DNA from: a bacterium HR27
GTDB taxonomy: Bacteria; Chloroflexota; Chloroflexia; Thermomicrobiales; Thermomicrobiaceae
Direction: 5' to 3'
Assembly (NCBI GenBank): GCA_002898975.1
Contig: BEID01000001.1
Span: forward strand, 1-18,001
Length of the DNA: 18,001 nucleotides
Shown here one piece after another: positions 1 through 7,320 of the stretch. The translations under genes and the position numbers were made by a program. The first letter of the stretch is position 1. Each line of letters opens with the position of its first letter. The notes under the pieces were generated by a model that saw only the letters and a list, made by a program, of their open reading frames with translations, did not search any database and had not been told where the DNA came from.

Positions 1-1247
1 TCGACGTAGCTCGTCGTGTCGCCGAGTGAGACGAGGAGCGTGCCGTCGCGATAGACGTCGTAGCCCGCGATGCCATTGCGGTCAGTCACGGCCTGCCAGG
101 TGATCGTGACGCGGCCATTACCAGCGACGGCGGTCACGCCACTCGGTGCTGGCGGCGGGGTCAGGTCGACCGTCCAGGTCCAGGTCGCTGGGGTCGGGTC
201 AGCAGTTCCGCTCGGGTTGATCGCCCAGACCGAAAAGGTGTGGTCTCCTTCGCTGAGCATGTCCAGCGTGAGGGGACTCGTGCAGGCAATCGGTGTGCTG
301 CTGTCGAGCTGGCACTGGAAGGTCGCGGTCGGGTCATCGGCGATGAAGCTGAACGTCGCATCGGTGCGATTCGTTACCGCAGCTGGCGTGCCAGTCAGAG
401 TTGTCTCGGGGGTTGCAAGGGCAATTTCCCACGCGTAGGTCGCTGGAGTGAGATCGGCATTTCCTGCGATATCCGTCGCGGTCACCCGAAAGGTGTGCGG
501 ACCGATCGCGAGGTCGCTGACGGTGAACGGGCTGGTGCAGAGTTGCCACGGTGCTCCGTCCACACTGCAGCGGAAGGTCGCCAGCTCGTTCGCCGCAAAG
601 GCGAAGGTGGCAGTCGTCTGATCCGTCGAAGCTGGCGGTGTGCTGGTGAGGGTCGTCTCGGGCGGAGTCGTATCGGCTGGCGCGTCGATCGGGCCGGTGT
701 CGACGGCGACGTCGTCGAACCGGACGTCGAAGAGGCGACCTGTGCTGTTCTCGCCGAGCTGGATCGCCGTCACCTGGTTAGTGCCGAAATTCTGGAAGCT
801 CTGGTGGATGCGTGTCCCGTCGTACCAGATCTCGACGAAACCATCACTGCCGGTGCGCACGTGCAGTTCGAGCGTATGCCAGGTGCTGGCAGCGATCGTG
901 GTCGACGTTGTCGACCCCTGTGCCGCAACATCGTTGCGGACAGCGAGTTGCCCGGAACTCGTGAGGGAGATGCCACCGAGCGAACTAATGCCACTACGCC
1001 ATTTGACGAGATTCACGGCGTTGGTACCCTGGCTCGTGACCAGAAGCCGGATCCGAAGGGAGAACTCGCTCACCGGTCGCGGCAGCGTCGCGAGCGCGTA
1101 GGAGGCAGTTCCGGCTGTCGAGAACGCACGGGCCGCGTAACCGCCAGAGAACGGCGCTTCGGTCGTCACGGTGAGGCCATTGACGCTCGACCAGCGGACG
1201 AGCGTGCCGCTCTCGAAGTCGTCCTCAAACAACCGGAGGCTGGGGGT
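1..1247 (-). repeat. Internal module, copy 2 (lectin-like + 2 Ig-like + FN3), truncated by window edge
   Basis: This is the second copy of the ~1350-base module, offset by 1347-1350 bases at two anchors (the FESG motif, and the tcgaccgtccagg stretch at 166 matching tcgatcgtccagc at 1513). It has the same domain order, and its FN3 domain (GIAGYDVYRDGTLLVSL) is cut by the left edge. More copies may follow outside the window. Confidence 0.75.
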
Positions 1248-4160
1248 CGTCATGGTCGCAATGGGTGAATCGACCGAAATATTGCCAGCGTTGTCGCGGG
1301 CACGGACCGTATAGCGGTAGGTCGACGCCGGCTGAACGGTCGCATCGATGGCGCTCGTCACTGGCCCGAGGCTGACGAGCAGGGAGCCATCGCGGTAGAC
1401 GTCGTAACCGGCGATCCCGTTGTCATCGGAGACTGCCGACCAGCTCAGCTCGACGCGGTTCCCGCTCGTTGTCGATGCTGTCAGGCTGCTCGGGGCGGGC
1501 GGTGGGGTGCGGTCGATCGTCCAGCTCCAGGTGGCTGGGGTCGGATCCGGCTCGCCTTCGCCGTTGATCGCACGCACGCTGAACGTGTGACTTCCTTCCG
1601 AGAGACTCGTCACGAGCCAGGGACTCGTGCAGGCAATTCCGGTACTGGCATCGAGTTGGCACTCGAAGGTCGCTGCAGCATCGTTCGAGGTGAACGTGAA
1701 CGTGGCACTGTCCAGATTCGTCAACGACGGCGGAGTCGAGAGTATCATCGTCTCCGGCGCACTCCGTGCAACGACCTCCCAGGAGTAGGTCGCCGGTGTC
1801 GGATCGATATTGCCAGCTGCATCGACTGCCGCAACGCTGAAGACATGCGTCCCAGGCATCAGATTGGCGTAGGATGCCGGGCTGGTGCACGGTCCGGCAG
1901 GGGAGCCATCCAAGCTACACCGGAAGGTGGCCGGTTCATTCGCGGTGAACGTGAAGGTCGCGCTCATCTCCTCGGTGGATCCAGGTGGGGTGCCGGTGAG
2001 CGTCGTTTCCGGTGGTGTCGTGTCGGGTGGCGGAGCCGATGCCGTTGTTGCCTTGAGGTTGTCGAACCGGATATCGAAGGTCCTCCCGCTACTGTTTTCG
2101 CCGAGCTGAATGCTACCGATCGGGCTGATGCCCAGGTCTTGCGTGAGCTGGAGGATGCGTGTGCTATCGTACCAGACCTCGACGAGTCCAGAATTCCCTG
2201 TGACAATGTGGACCTGAACAGTATGCCAGGTGCCAGGTGTCACGAGGGTCGATGTGATCGACGACTTGCCTATGACGTCGTTGCGGAAGCCGAGCCGGCC
2301 ATTGCTCGACAGATAGACTCCGCCGACCGATCCGCCGCTCGTGTTCCGGAACTTGAGAAGATACACCGTGTTCGTTCCCTGAGCAGCGAGGAAGAACTGG
2401 AGACGCAGGGAGAGCTCGCTGACTGGACTCGGGAGATTCCGCGACGCGTATCCTGGTGTTCCGGTTGTCGACAGTGCCCGTGCGGCAAAGGATCCGGCGG
2501 CTGGCCGATCGGTGGTGATGACCAGGCCATTCACCACGTTCCATCCGGCGAGCGTTCCGGATTCGAAATCTTCGCTCAACAGCGTCTGGCCACCCGTCGG
2601 AGTGACCGGCTCACTGTCTTCCGAGCGGTTGCCAACAGCATCGAGTGCGCGGACGCGGTAGGTCGGTTCTTGGTCCGGGGAGAGCGATTTGTCGATGTAC
2701 GAGGTAATCGTGCCGGGAACAGTGGCGATCACGTTTCCGTCACGGACGATCTCGTAGGTGGTCACGGCGTAGTCGTCCGACGAGGGGTTCCACTTGACCA
2801 CGACCTGGGTGCTCGAGATCGCCGTTGCCTGCAGTCCGGTCGGAGTCGTTGGCGGAGTCGAATCGTTCGGCCCGTGACACGTCACGGCGGTGCTGTCGAT
2901 CGGTTGTCCCCGGAGATCGATGAACGCGATGTCGGCCCGGGAGGGAAAGAGTTCGAGGAGAAGTGCTCCATACGCTGCCGGTGGCAGGTCGAACCCGGCT
3001 GCGACACGCGCATCGCTCCGGGCGAAGCCGCGGATCCCATGACCGCCAGTGCCGGCGACGATCTGGTTGATGCCGTTGGGATCCGGCTGCCCGTTCCGGT
3101 CGAGCGGTACCCAGCGCTGGTAGTTGTGGTCGTGCCCAGCGAGGACGAGTTCGACGCCGAACTGGTACAGCAGTTCCCAGATCGGCTGCAGGGCTGGCGT
3201 GTCGCCCTCCGGTCCGATACTGAAGCGTGGGTGGTGGAAGTAGGCGATAGTACAACCATCGCGATGCGCCTGGAGGTCGCTGAGCAGCCACTCGTACTGC
3301 GGCGTACCAGGCGCGAACTGGCCGAACTGACTCGTGGAGTTGAGCGCGATGATGTGCCAGCCGCCAGCGTCGACACTGTAGTAGCTGGGTGGTGAATGCC
3401 AGTAGCGGAGGTACCCCTCGGTGATACCGCCTTCGTACTCATGGTTGCCGACGACCGGGTTGGTGACAGCGCGGAATGCCGAGTAGAGGGATCCGTCCGT
3501 TCCGTAGTAGTTCAGGAACTCCGTGTACGAACCCTTTTCGTAGAGATCTCCCAAGTAGAGGAACATGTTCGGTGAGAGCGAGGCGATGAGCTGGGCGACT
3601 TGTGCTGAGTACGTCCCGTCGTTCCCACCGTCACCGACTGCAGCGATGCGGAACGGTTGCCCACTCGGCGGAGTCGAGCCAGTCGTCGGCTGAAAGCCGG
3701 TCGGGATCGGTGGCGGTGTCGTGACACCGTTCTGGAAGAACAGCGTGATGCTGGCCGGCGAGCTCACGAATCCATCGGACATGAGGGCACTCACAGTGAG
3801 TGTGTGTTGCCCGTCGACGAATTGCGTGGTCGGGAGCGTGAACTGGTAAGGAGCGAAGAACTCGGTGAGAAGGTAGTTCCCGTCCAGGGTGTAGAGCATT
3901 CGCTGCACGCGTGGAGCTGAACCGCTCGTCGTCGCGCTCGCTTCGACCGTGACCGCACCGGAGAGGAGTGCGCCGCTCGGCGGACGGCTGAGGCAGACCG
4001 TGACGAGATAGGCGCCGGACGAGGGACTCGAGGTCGCGCAGCTGGCGGCTGCGACTGGCCGTACTGTGAGCCCGAGTGTTCCGAGCGTGAGCAGCAGTGC
4101 CATGAGTCCAGCGATGACGACGTGGGGAAAGCGCGTTCGCTGCGAGGTGGAGCGATCCAT
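1..4160 (-). CDS. Secreted multimodular metallophosphoesterase (purple acid phosphatase-like) with Ig-like, FN3 and lectin-like repeats; 3' end outside window
   Basis: The frame is open from an ATG at 4160 to the left edge (~1386 codons, no stop), so the C-terminus is missing. An AAAGGAA ribosome site lies just upstream. Residues 1-39 are a signal peptide (hydrophobic core ~14-33, Ala-rich cleavage near 39), so the product is exported. An Ig-like domain (~45-155) is followed by a calcineurin-type metallophosphoesterase domain (~170-420) with metal-binding motifs GDGG (D177), GDLY (D205), GNHE (239-241), FHH (308-310) and GHDH (342-345). After it come FN3 (~434-512), a LamG/concanavalin-like domain (~526-705), two TTPPETT-type Ig-like repeats (~711-884), FN3 (~884-966), and then a second lectin/Ig/Ig/FN3 block. 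The family hydrolyses phosphate mono- or diesters; the substrate here is unknown. In motif II the Tyr is two residues after Asp rather than the usual three of purple acid phosphatases, so the exact subfamily is uncertain. The modular tail suggests binding to a surface or polymer. Confidence 0.9.
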   Translation of the reverse strand, partial: MDRSTSQRTRFPHVVIAGLMALLLTLGTLGLTVRPVAAASCATSSPSSGAYLVTVCLSRPPSGALLSGAVTVEASATTSGSAPRVQRMLYTLDGNYLLTEFFAPYQFTLPTTQFVDGQHTLTVSALMSDGFVSSPASITLFFQNGVTTPPPIPTGFQPTTGSTPPSGQPFRIAAVGDGGNDGTYSAQVAQLIASLSPNMFLYLGDLYEKGSYTEFLNYYGTDGSLYSAFRAVTNPVVGNHEYEGGITEGYLRYWHSPPSYYSVDAGGWHIIALNSTSQFGQFAPGTPQYEWLLSDLQAHRDGCTIAYFHHPRFSIGPEGDTPALQPIWELLYQFGVELVLAGHDHNYQRWVPLDRNGQPDPNGINQIVAGTGGHGIRGFARSDARVAAGFDLPPAAYGALLLELFPSRADIAFIDLRGQPIDSTAVTCHGPNDSTPPTTPTGLQATAISSTQVVVKWNPSSDDYAVTTYEIVRDGNVIATVPGTITSYIDKSLSPDQEPTYRVRALDAVGNRSEDSEPVTPTGGQTLLSEDFESGTLAGWNVVNGLVITTDRPAAGSFAARALSTTGTPGYASRNLPSPVSELSLRLQFFLAAQGTNTVYLLKFRNTSGGSVGGVYLSSNGRLGFRNDVIGKSSITSTLVTPGTWHTVQVHIVTGNSGLVEVWYDSTRILQLTQDLGISPIGSIQLGENSSGRTFDIRFDNLKATTASAPPPDTTPPETTLTGTPPGSTEEMSATFTFTANEPATFRCSLDGSPAGPCTSPASYANLMPGTHVFSVAAVDAAGNIDPTPATYSWEVVARSAPETMILSTPPSLTNLDSATFTFTSNDAAATFECQLDASTGIACTSPWLVTSLSEGSHTFSVRAINGEGEPDPTPATWSWTIDRTPPPAPSSLTASTTSGNRVELSWSAVSDDNGIAGYDVYRDGSLLVSLGPVTSAIDATVQPASTYRYTVRARDNAGNISVDSPIATMTTPSLRLFEDDFESGTLVRWSSVNGLTVTTEAPFSGGYAARAFSTAGTASYALATLPRPVSEFSLRIRLLVTSQGTNAVNLVKWRSGISSLGGISLTSSGQLAVRNDVAAQGSTTSTTIAASTWHTLELHVRTGSDGFVEIWYDGTRIHQSFQNFGTNQVTAIQLGENSTGRLFDVRFDDVAVDTGPIDAPADTTPPETTLTSTPPASTDQTTATFAFAANELATFRCSVDGAPWQLCTSPFTVSDLAIGPHTFRVTATDIAGNADLTPATYAWEIALATPETTLTGTPAAVTNRTDATFSFIADDPTATFQCQLDSSTPIACTSPLTLDMLSEGDHTFSVWAINPSGTADPTPATWTWTVDLTPPPAPSGVTAVAGNGRVTITWQAVTDRNGIAGYDVYRDGTLLVSLGDTTSYV
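1248..2597 (-). repeat. Internal module, copy 1 (lectin-like + 2 Ig-like + FN3)
   Basis: This ~1350-base in-frame block of the secreted phosphatase gene encodes a domain opening with an EDFESGTL motif, two Ig-like repeats each with a paired Cys (FRCSLDG...PCTSP and FECQLDA...ACTSP), and an FN3 domain containing GIAGYDVYRDG. The same order recurs in the next block with clear protein similarity and visible DNA similarity (both copies hold gggactcgtgcaggcaat on the plus strand). Boundaries are set by eye at the FESG anchor and are approximate. Confidence 0.75.
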
Positions 4161-4510
4161 CGGTTCGGTTCCTTTCGTGGCCCTAGCCCTCGCGGCGATG
4201 GTCGGACCGCCGATCAGGTTTTCGGGGGATGAGTGCCGGCAGGAAGGCTCTCGCTTCTCTATAGTCTAAGTTCGCTCTCGGCCGAGCGAGTGCTCGGTCG
4301 CTGTCCAATCGCTGGTCACGCGTTGTTCGATCGCCCACCACGCTGAGTACGCCCGCGCTTCAATTCGCTTGATGCCTGCGAGTGGCGGCGACGGTATTCC
4401 CAGCGGGGCACGGAGCGTCGCTGTGACCGGAACCGGTATCTCCCCTTCTGAGGAGGGTTGCTATCCTTCACGGGAATACCGATGTCGAGGCTGGGGGAGC
4501 GAGGAGCGCG
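4161..4510. other. Divergent intergenic region between the secreted phosphatase and translin genes
   Basis: These ~350 bases hold no convincing gene on either strand. The phosphatase side has a ribosome site just before its ATG, a GC-rich stem (CGGCG pairing with CGCCG around 4192-4211) in the presumed leader, and a weak AT-containing -10 candidate near 4258-4268. The translin side has a perfect 10-bp inverted repeat (listed separately) and GAGGAG directly before the ATG at 4511. I see no clear -35 box and no riboswitch family I can name. Confidence 0.6.
4392..4481. repeat. Perfect 10-bp inverted repeat upstream of the translin gene
   Basis: CGGTATTCCC (4392-4401) and its exact reverse complement GGGAATACCG (4472-4481) are separated by 70 bases and end 29 bases before the translin ATG. 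It could be a pair of operator half-sites, the closing stem of a structured leader RNA, or chance. The sequence shows the match; the role is inference. Confidence 0.5.
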
Positions 4511-5170
4511 ATGCAGCCGAACGAAATCACCCGGATCACCGAGCGAGTCCTCTCGCGGCTCGACCTCTTGAACAGTGCGCGTGAGCGAGCACTCGCCGAA
4601 ACTCGGCAGATCACCCGCCTGAGCGCCAACGCGGTCCGCGCGGTGCACCGCGGTGAGTTCGCGGAGGCGGAAGCACTGCTGGAAGAAGCGCGCCGGATCA
4701 AGGACGCGCTCACGGCGCACCTCGCGGAGTATCCGTCGATCTACTGGTCCGGCTATGTGCAGGACGCGCACAAGGAGTTCGCTGAAGCGCACCTGACGCT
4801 GGCACTGGTGGCCGGGCGGCCGTTACCGGGACCAGAGGCGCTCCAGGTCGAGGATGCTGTCTATCTCAATGCCCTCGGTGAGGCATGCGGTGAGTTGCGC
4901 CGTCACATTCTGGACGTCATCCGCGGTGGCGACCTCGAGCGCGCTGAGGCGATTCTGGCTGTGATGGACGAGATTTACGGCGTTCTCGTGCAGGTCGACT
5001 ATCCCGATGCGGTGACGAACGGCCTGCGCCGGACGACCGATATGGTCCGCGGGGTGCTGGAACGGACGCGCGGCGACCTCACGCTGGCGGTCGAGCACCA
5101 GAAGCTCAGCGACGCGCTGGCCCGCGCTCGGCGGGCTTTCGGCCTCACCGAGGCGGGCCAGGCGAGCTGA
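4511..5170 (+). CDS. Translin family protein (archaeal/bacterial translin-TRAX type)
   Basis: This 219-residue, almost entirely helical protein matches the translin/TRAX fold in length and in its hallmark C-terminal block DYPDAVTNGLRRTTD (163-177), followed by a long helix. Translin and TRAX are eukaryotic oligomeric RNA/DNA-binding proteins that form the C3PO endoRNase; prokaryotic homologues are known mainly in archaea and their role is not settled. TRAX-type catalysis uses clustered acidic residues. E89 and E92 (in HKEFAEAH) and E124 and E128 (in LGEACGELRR) are candidates here, judged by motif position only. The start is supported by GAGGAG 5 bases upstream of the ATG. The gene stands alone: it diverges from the secreted phosphatase and ends 12 bases from the convergent ferritin-like gene. 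It is probably cytoplasmic. The family call is strong; nuclease activity is inference. Confidence 0.85.
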   Translation: MQPNEITRITERVLSRLDLLNSARERALAETRQITRLSANAVRAVHRGEFAEAEALLEEARRIKDALTAHLAEYPSIYWSGYVQDAHKEFAEAHLTLALVAGRPLPGPEALQVEDAVYLNALGEACGELRRHILDVIRGGDLERAEAILAVMDEIYGVLVQVDYPDAVTNGLRRTTDMVRGVLERTRGDLTLAVEHQKLSDALARARRAFGLTEAGQAS

Positions 5171-5182
5171 CCGTTCTGCGGC

Positions 5183-5605
5183 TCAGGCGACGCCACGGAG
5201 CAGCTTTTCACATTCTTCCTTGTGGCGTGTCTCGTCGGAGATGATCTCCTGGAGGTCGTTGGCCAGGCCGTAGTCGCCGAACTCCTCAGCCTGCTTCATC
5301 CGCTCGACGTAGTTCTGGATCGTCCGCTCCTCGGCCTCGAGGACGCGCTCGATCATCTCGCGGTTCGAGCTGGCTTTTGGAACGGGCAACGGCTCGTCCA
5401 CTGGGACACCGCCGAGCGCGGTGATCTTGTTGGCCAGGAACAGCGCGTGGCGCAGCTCGTCCTGGATTTCCTTTTCGAAGAACTCGGCCAGCTCGATCCG
5501 ATCCACGCCGGTCGCCGCGGCGGCGTAGTGGATGTACATGATGATCGCCTGGAACTCGCCAGCCAGGTCACGGTTCAACCCGTCGATCAGCGTCTTCTTG
5601 TCCAT
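5183..5605 (-). CDS. Ferritin-like di-iron protein (bacterioferritin-related, non-heme)
   Basis: The 140-residue product is a four-helix-bundle ferritin-like protein. The di-iron ligands are in the expected order and spacing: E17; E50 and H53 in DELRH; E92; E125 and H128 in DETRH. In bacterioferritin a Met next to the E50-equivalent binds heme between subunits. Here that residue is Leu (L51), so heme binding is unlikely. Likely roles are oxidation and storage of iron or peroxide detoxification in the cytoplasm. At 140 residues it is a little shorter than classical bacterioferritin (~158). The start has a strong AAGGAG site 8 bases upstream. It lies 51 bases downstream of gcvPB on the same strand, but a possible -10 box in that gap suggests its own promoter. 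Whether it forms a 24-mer cage or a smaller assembly cannot be told from sequence. Confidence 0.85.
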   Translation of the reverse strand: MDKKTLIDGLNRDLAGEFQAIIMYIHYAAAATGVDRIELAEFFEKEIQDELRHALFLANKITALGGVPVDEPLPVPKASSNREMIERVLEAEERTIQNYVERMKQAEEFGDYGLANDLQEIISDETRHKEECEKLLRGVA

Positions 5606-5638
5606 GTGGTCTCTCCTTCCCTGCGGGCCGACAAGGCC

Positions 5639-5644
5639 AGTATA
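5639..5644 (-). promoter_or_regulatory. Candidate -10 box for the ferritin-like gene
   Basis: TATACT on the minus strand in the 51-base gap between gcvPB and the ferritin-like gene would give a leader of about 27 bases before the ATG at 5605. No good -35 hexamer is visible at 16-18 bases, so the call rests on the -10 match and position alone. Confidence 0.35.
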
Positions 5645-5656
5645 GCGGGTCGGCTG

Positions 5657-7123
5657 TCAGGGCGTCGCGGCCGGTGTCCGCTCTGGTTGCCAGCGGAGAT
5701 CGAGTTCGCGGTTGGCTCGCACCTCGTCCAGTCGCTTGTAGAAGGTGTTGTGCGGTGCCTGGCGCACGAACTCCGGGTCGCGTTCGACTTCTTCCGCGAT
5801 CTGCCGCATCGCGGCGACGAAGCGATCGAGCGTTTCCAGGCTTTCGGTCTCGGTCGGCTCGATCATGAGCGCTTCGGGCACGATCAGCGGGAAGGCGACG
5901 GTCGGTGGATGGAGCCCGAAATCGAGCAGCCGCTTCGCGATATCCATCGCACGCACGCCGTGCCGCTTCTGACGGACGGCCGAGAGCACGAACTCGTGCA
6001 TACAGGTGCGGTCGTATGGCACCTCGTAGACGTCGCGCAGGCGAGCCAGGAGATAGTTGGCAGCGAGGACGGCATCCTCGCTCACCCGACGGAGCCCTTC
6101 CGCGCCGTGCATGCGGATATAGGCCCAGGCCCGGATGTGCATGCCGACGTTGCCGTGGAAAGAATGGATCTTGCCGATCGAGCGTTCCGGCCAGTGCCAG
6201 GTGTATTCGGGATCTTCACCGGGACGCCGGACGACGACCGGGCCGGGGAGGAATTCGGCGAGGTGCGCTTTGACACCGACCGGCCCGCTGCCTGGCCCGC
6301 CACCGCCATGCGGCGTCGAGAACGTCTTGTGCAGGTTGAAGTGCATGATATCGACACCGAAGTCACCCGGGCGCGCGATCCCGAGCAAGGCGTTGAAGTT
6401 GGCGCCGTCGTTGTAGACGAGTCCCCCGACGCTGTGGATCAGGTCGACGATCTCGGTGATGTTCTCGTCCCAGAGGCCGAGCGTGTTGGGGTTGGTGATC
6501 ATGATGGCGGCGGTATCCGGACCGACGAGCTGCCGCAGCTGGTCGATATCGACGTTGCCCCGCGCGTCGGACTTGACCTCGACGACGCGGAAACCGGCCA
6601 TGGCCGCAGTGGCCGGGTTGGTGCCGTGGGCCGAGTCGGGGATGATCACCGTGCGGCGCTGGTGCTCGCCACGCGCGTCGAAGTAGGCCCGTGCGATCAG
6701 GATACCCGTCAGTTCGCCGTGGGCTCCGGCAGCTGGTTGCAGCGAGACGGCGTCGAACCCAGCGATCTCGGCGAGGAACTCCTGCAGCTCGTGCATGACC
6801 TGCAGGATCCCTTGTACCGTTCGGGGATCCTGCAAGGGGTGCAGGTGAGCGAAACCGGGCAAGCGGGCGACGACTTCGTTGATCTTCGGGTTGTACTTCA
6901 TCGTGCACGAGCCGAGTGGGTAAAAGTCGATGTCCACCGCATGGTTGAGCTGCGAGAGCCGCGTGAAGTGCCGGACGACGTCGATTTCGCTGACTTCGGG
7001 AAGCGGGAGGTCGTCCCGCAGGTGTTCTTCCGGCAGCGGTGCTTCCGGCACGTCGAGCTCGGGGACACTGGTTCCTCTTCGACCCGGCTTCGAGAGTTCG
7101 AAAATGAGCGGTTCGACGCGCAT
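5657..7123 (-). CDS. gcvPB: Glycine dehydrogenase (decarboxylating) subunit 2, P-protein beta subunit
   Basis: This is the PLP-carrying half of the split P-protein of the glycine cleavage system. P-protein decarboxylates glycine and passes the aminomethyl group to the lipoyl arm of H protein. Visible features are the N-terminal [13 protein letters not shown] block, [10 protein letters not shown] (71-80), [14 protein letters not shown] (164-177), a Gly-rich loop and the PLP lysine K266 in [18 protein letters not shown]. The 488 residues fit the family. The frame stays open upstream to an ATG at 7171, but I prefer the ATG at 7123. It has AGGAGG 8 bases upstream, the protein then starts just before the conserved block, and the 7171 codon lies next to a likely -10 box. 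Subunit 1 (gcvPA), gcvT and gcvH are not in the window. The neighbours are a ferritin-like gene downstream and, divergently, an operon ending in lipA-lipB. Confidence 0.95.
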   Translation of the reverse strand: MRVEPLIFELSKPGRRGTSVPELDVPEAPLPEEHLRDDLPLPEVSEIDVVRHFTRLSQLNHAVDIDFYPLGSCTMKYNPKINEVVARLPGFAHLHPLQDPRTVQGILQVMHELQEFLAEIAGFDAVSLQPAAGAHGELTGILIARAYFDARGEHQRRTVIIPDSAHGTNPATAAMAGFRVVEVKSDARGNVDIDQLRQLVGPDTAAIMITNPNTLGLWDENITEIVDLIHSVGGLVYNDGANFNALLGIARPGDFGVDIMHFNLHKTFSTPHGGGGPGSGPVGVKAHLAEFLPGPVVVRRPGEDPEYTWHWPERSIGKIHSFHGNVGMHIRAWAYIRMHGAEGLRRVSEDAVLAANYLLARLRDVYEVPYDRTCMHEFVLSAVRQKRHGVRAMDIAKRLLDFGLHPPTVAFPLIVPEALMIEPTETESLETLDRFVAAMRQIAEEVERDPEFVRQAPHNTFYKRLDEVRANRELDLRWQPERTPAATP

Positions 7124-7131
7124 GCGTCTGT

Positions 7132-7137
7132 CCTCCT
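7132..7137 (-). promoter_or_regulatory. Ribosome binding site deciding the gcvPB start
   Basis: AGGAGG on the minus strand with 8 bases to the ATG at 7123. No comparable site precedes the alternative ATG at 7171, so this favours the shorter 488-residue product. Confidence 0.7.
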
Positions 7138-7161
7138 CCGCGAGTTCCCAGCCTCGGCGGT

Positions 7162-7190
7162 AGCCTAGCATGCGCCCGGCTGTTCAGCAA
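7162..7190 (-). promoter_or_regulatory. Candidate promoter of gcvPB
   Basis: On the minus strand TTGCTG (7190-7185) is followed after 17 bases by TAGGCT (7167-7162), preceded by TGC as in an extended -10. Transcription would start near 7155, giving a leader of about 32 bases. Each hexamer matches the consensus only at about half its positions; spacing and placement are the stronger arguments. Confidence 0.4.
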
Positions 7191-7276
7191 TCAGGGAAGT
7201 CGTACGGGTGTCGTGGCAGGCGACAGCGCGGGACAGGCGGAGCGTGCGCGGGCACACGGCGAGCGGCTCGGTCGAG

Positions 7277-7285
7277 TGCTAGAAT
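7277..7285 (+). promoter_or_regulatory. Candidate extended -10 promoter of the DUF1385-argH-GNAT-lipA-lipB operon
   Basis: TGCTAGAAT is a good extended -10 (TGn followed by TAGAAT). Transcription would start near 7292, about 29 bases before the preferred GTG start at 7321. No strong -35 is visible, which is usual for extended -10 promoters. It lies inside the longer alternative reading of the first gene, which argues against that longer start. Confidence 0.45.
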
Positions 7286-7320
7286 CGCCACGAGCGATCG
7301 CTGCAGGGTGGAGCGCAACG

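Noticed and set aside
1587..3395. Long plus-strand open frame (602 codons) opposite the secreted phosphatase gene
   Set aside because: The translation is Arg/Gly-rich without recognisable domains. The minus strand encodes clear FN3, Ig and phosphoesterase motifs over the same bases. Long antisense frames are common in GC-rich DNA.
4161..4270. Possible riboswitch in the leader of the secreted phosphatase (c-di-GMP or similar)
   Set aside because: There is one GC stem and a CGAAAGG stretch, but the conserved core elements of the c-di-GMP class I or other classes I know do not line up.
4430..4500. TPP-riboswitch-like CTGAGG stretch upstream of the translin gene
   Set aside because: It has CTGAGG rather than CUGAGA and lacks the ACCTGATC and GCGTAGGGA partner segments. 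thiL lies far away.
5615..5655. Hairpin (CCGAC/GTCGG) between gcvPB and the ferritin-like gene as a terminator
   Set aside because: The stem is only 5 bp with a long loop and there is no following T-run; a -10 box sits in the loop instead.
5222..7168. Plus-strand open frame of 648 codons opposite the ferritin-like gene and gcvPB
   Set aside because: It spans two real genes and their gap, has no ribosome site and shows no family motif. It is a mirror of the codon bias of gcvPB.
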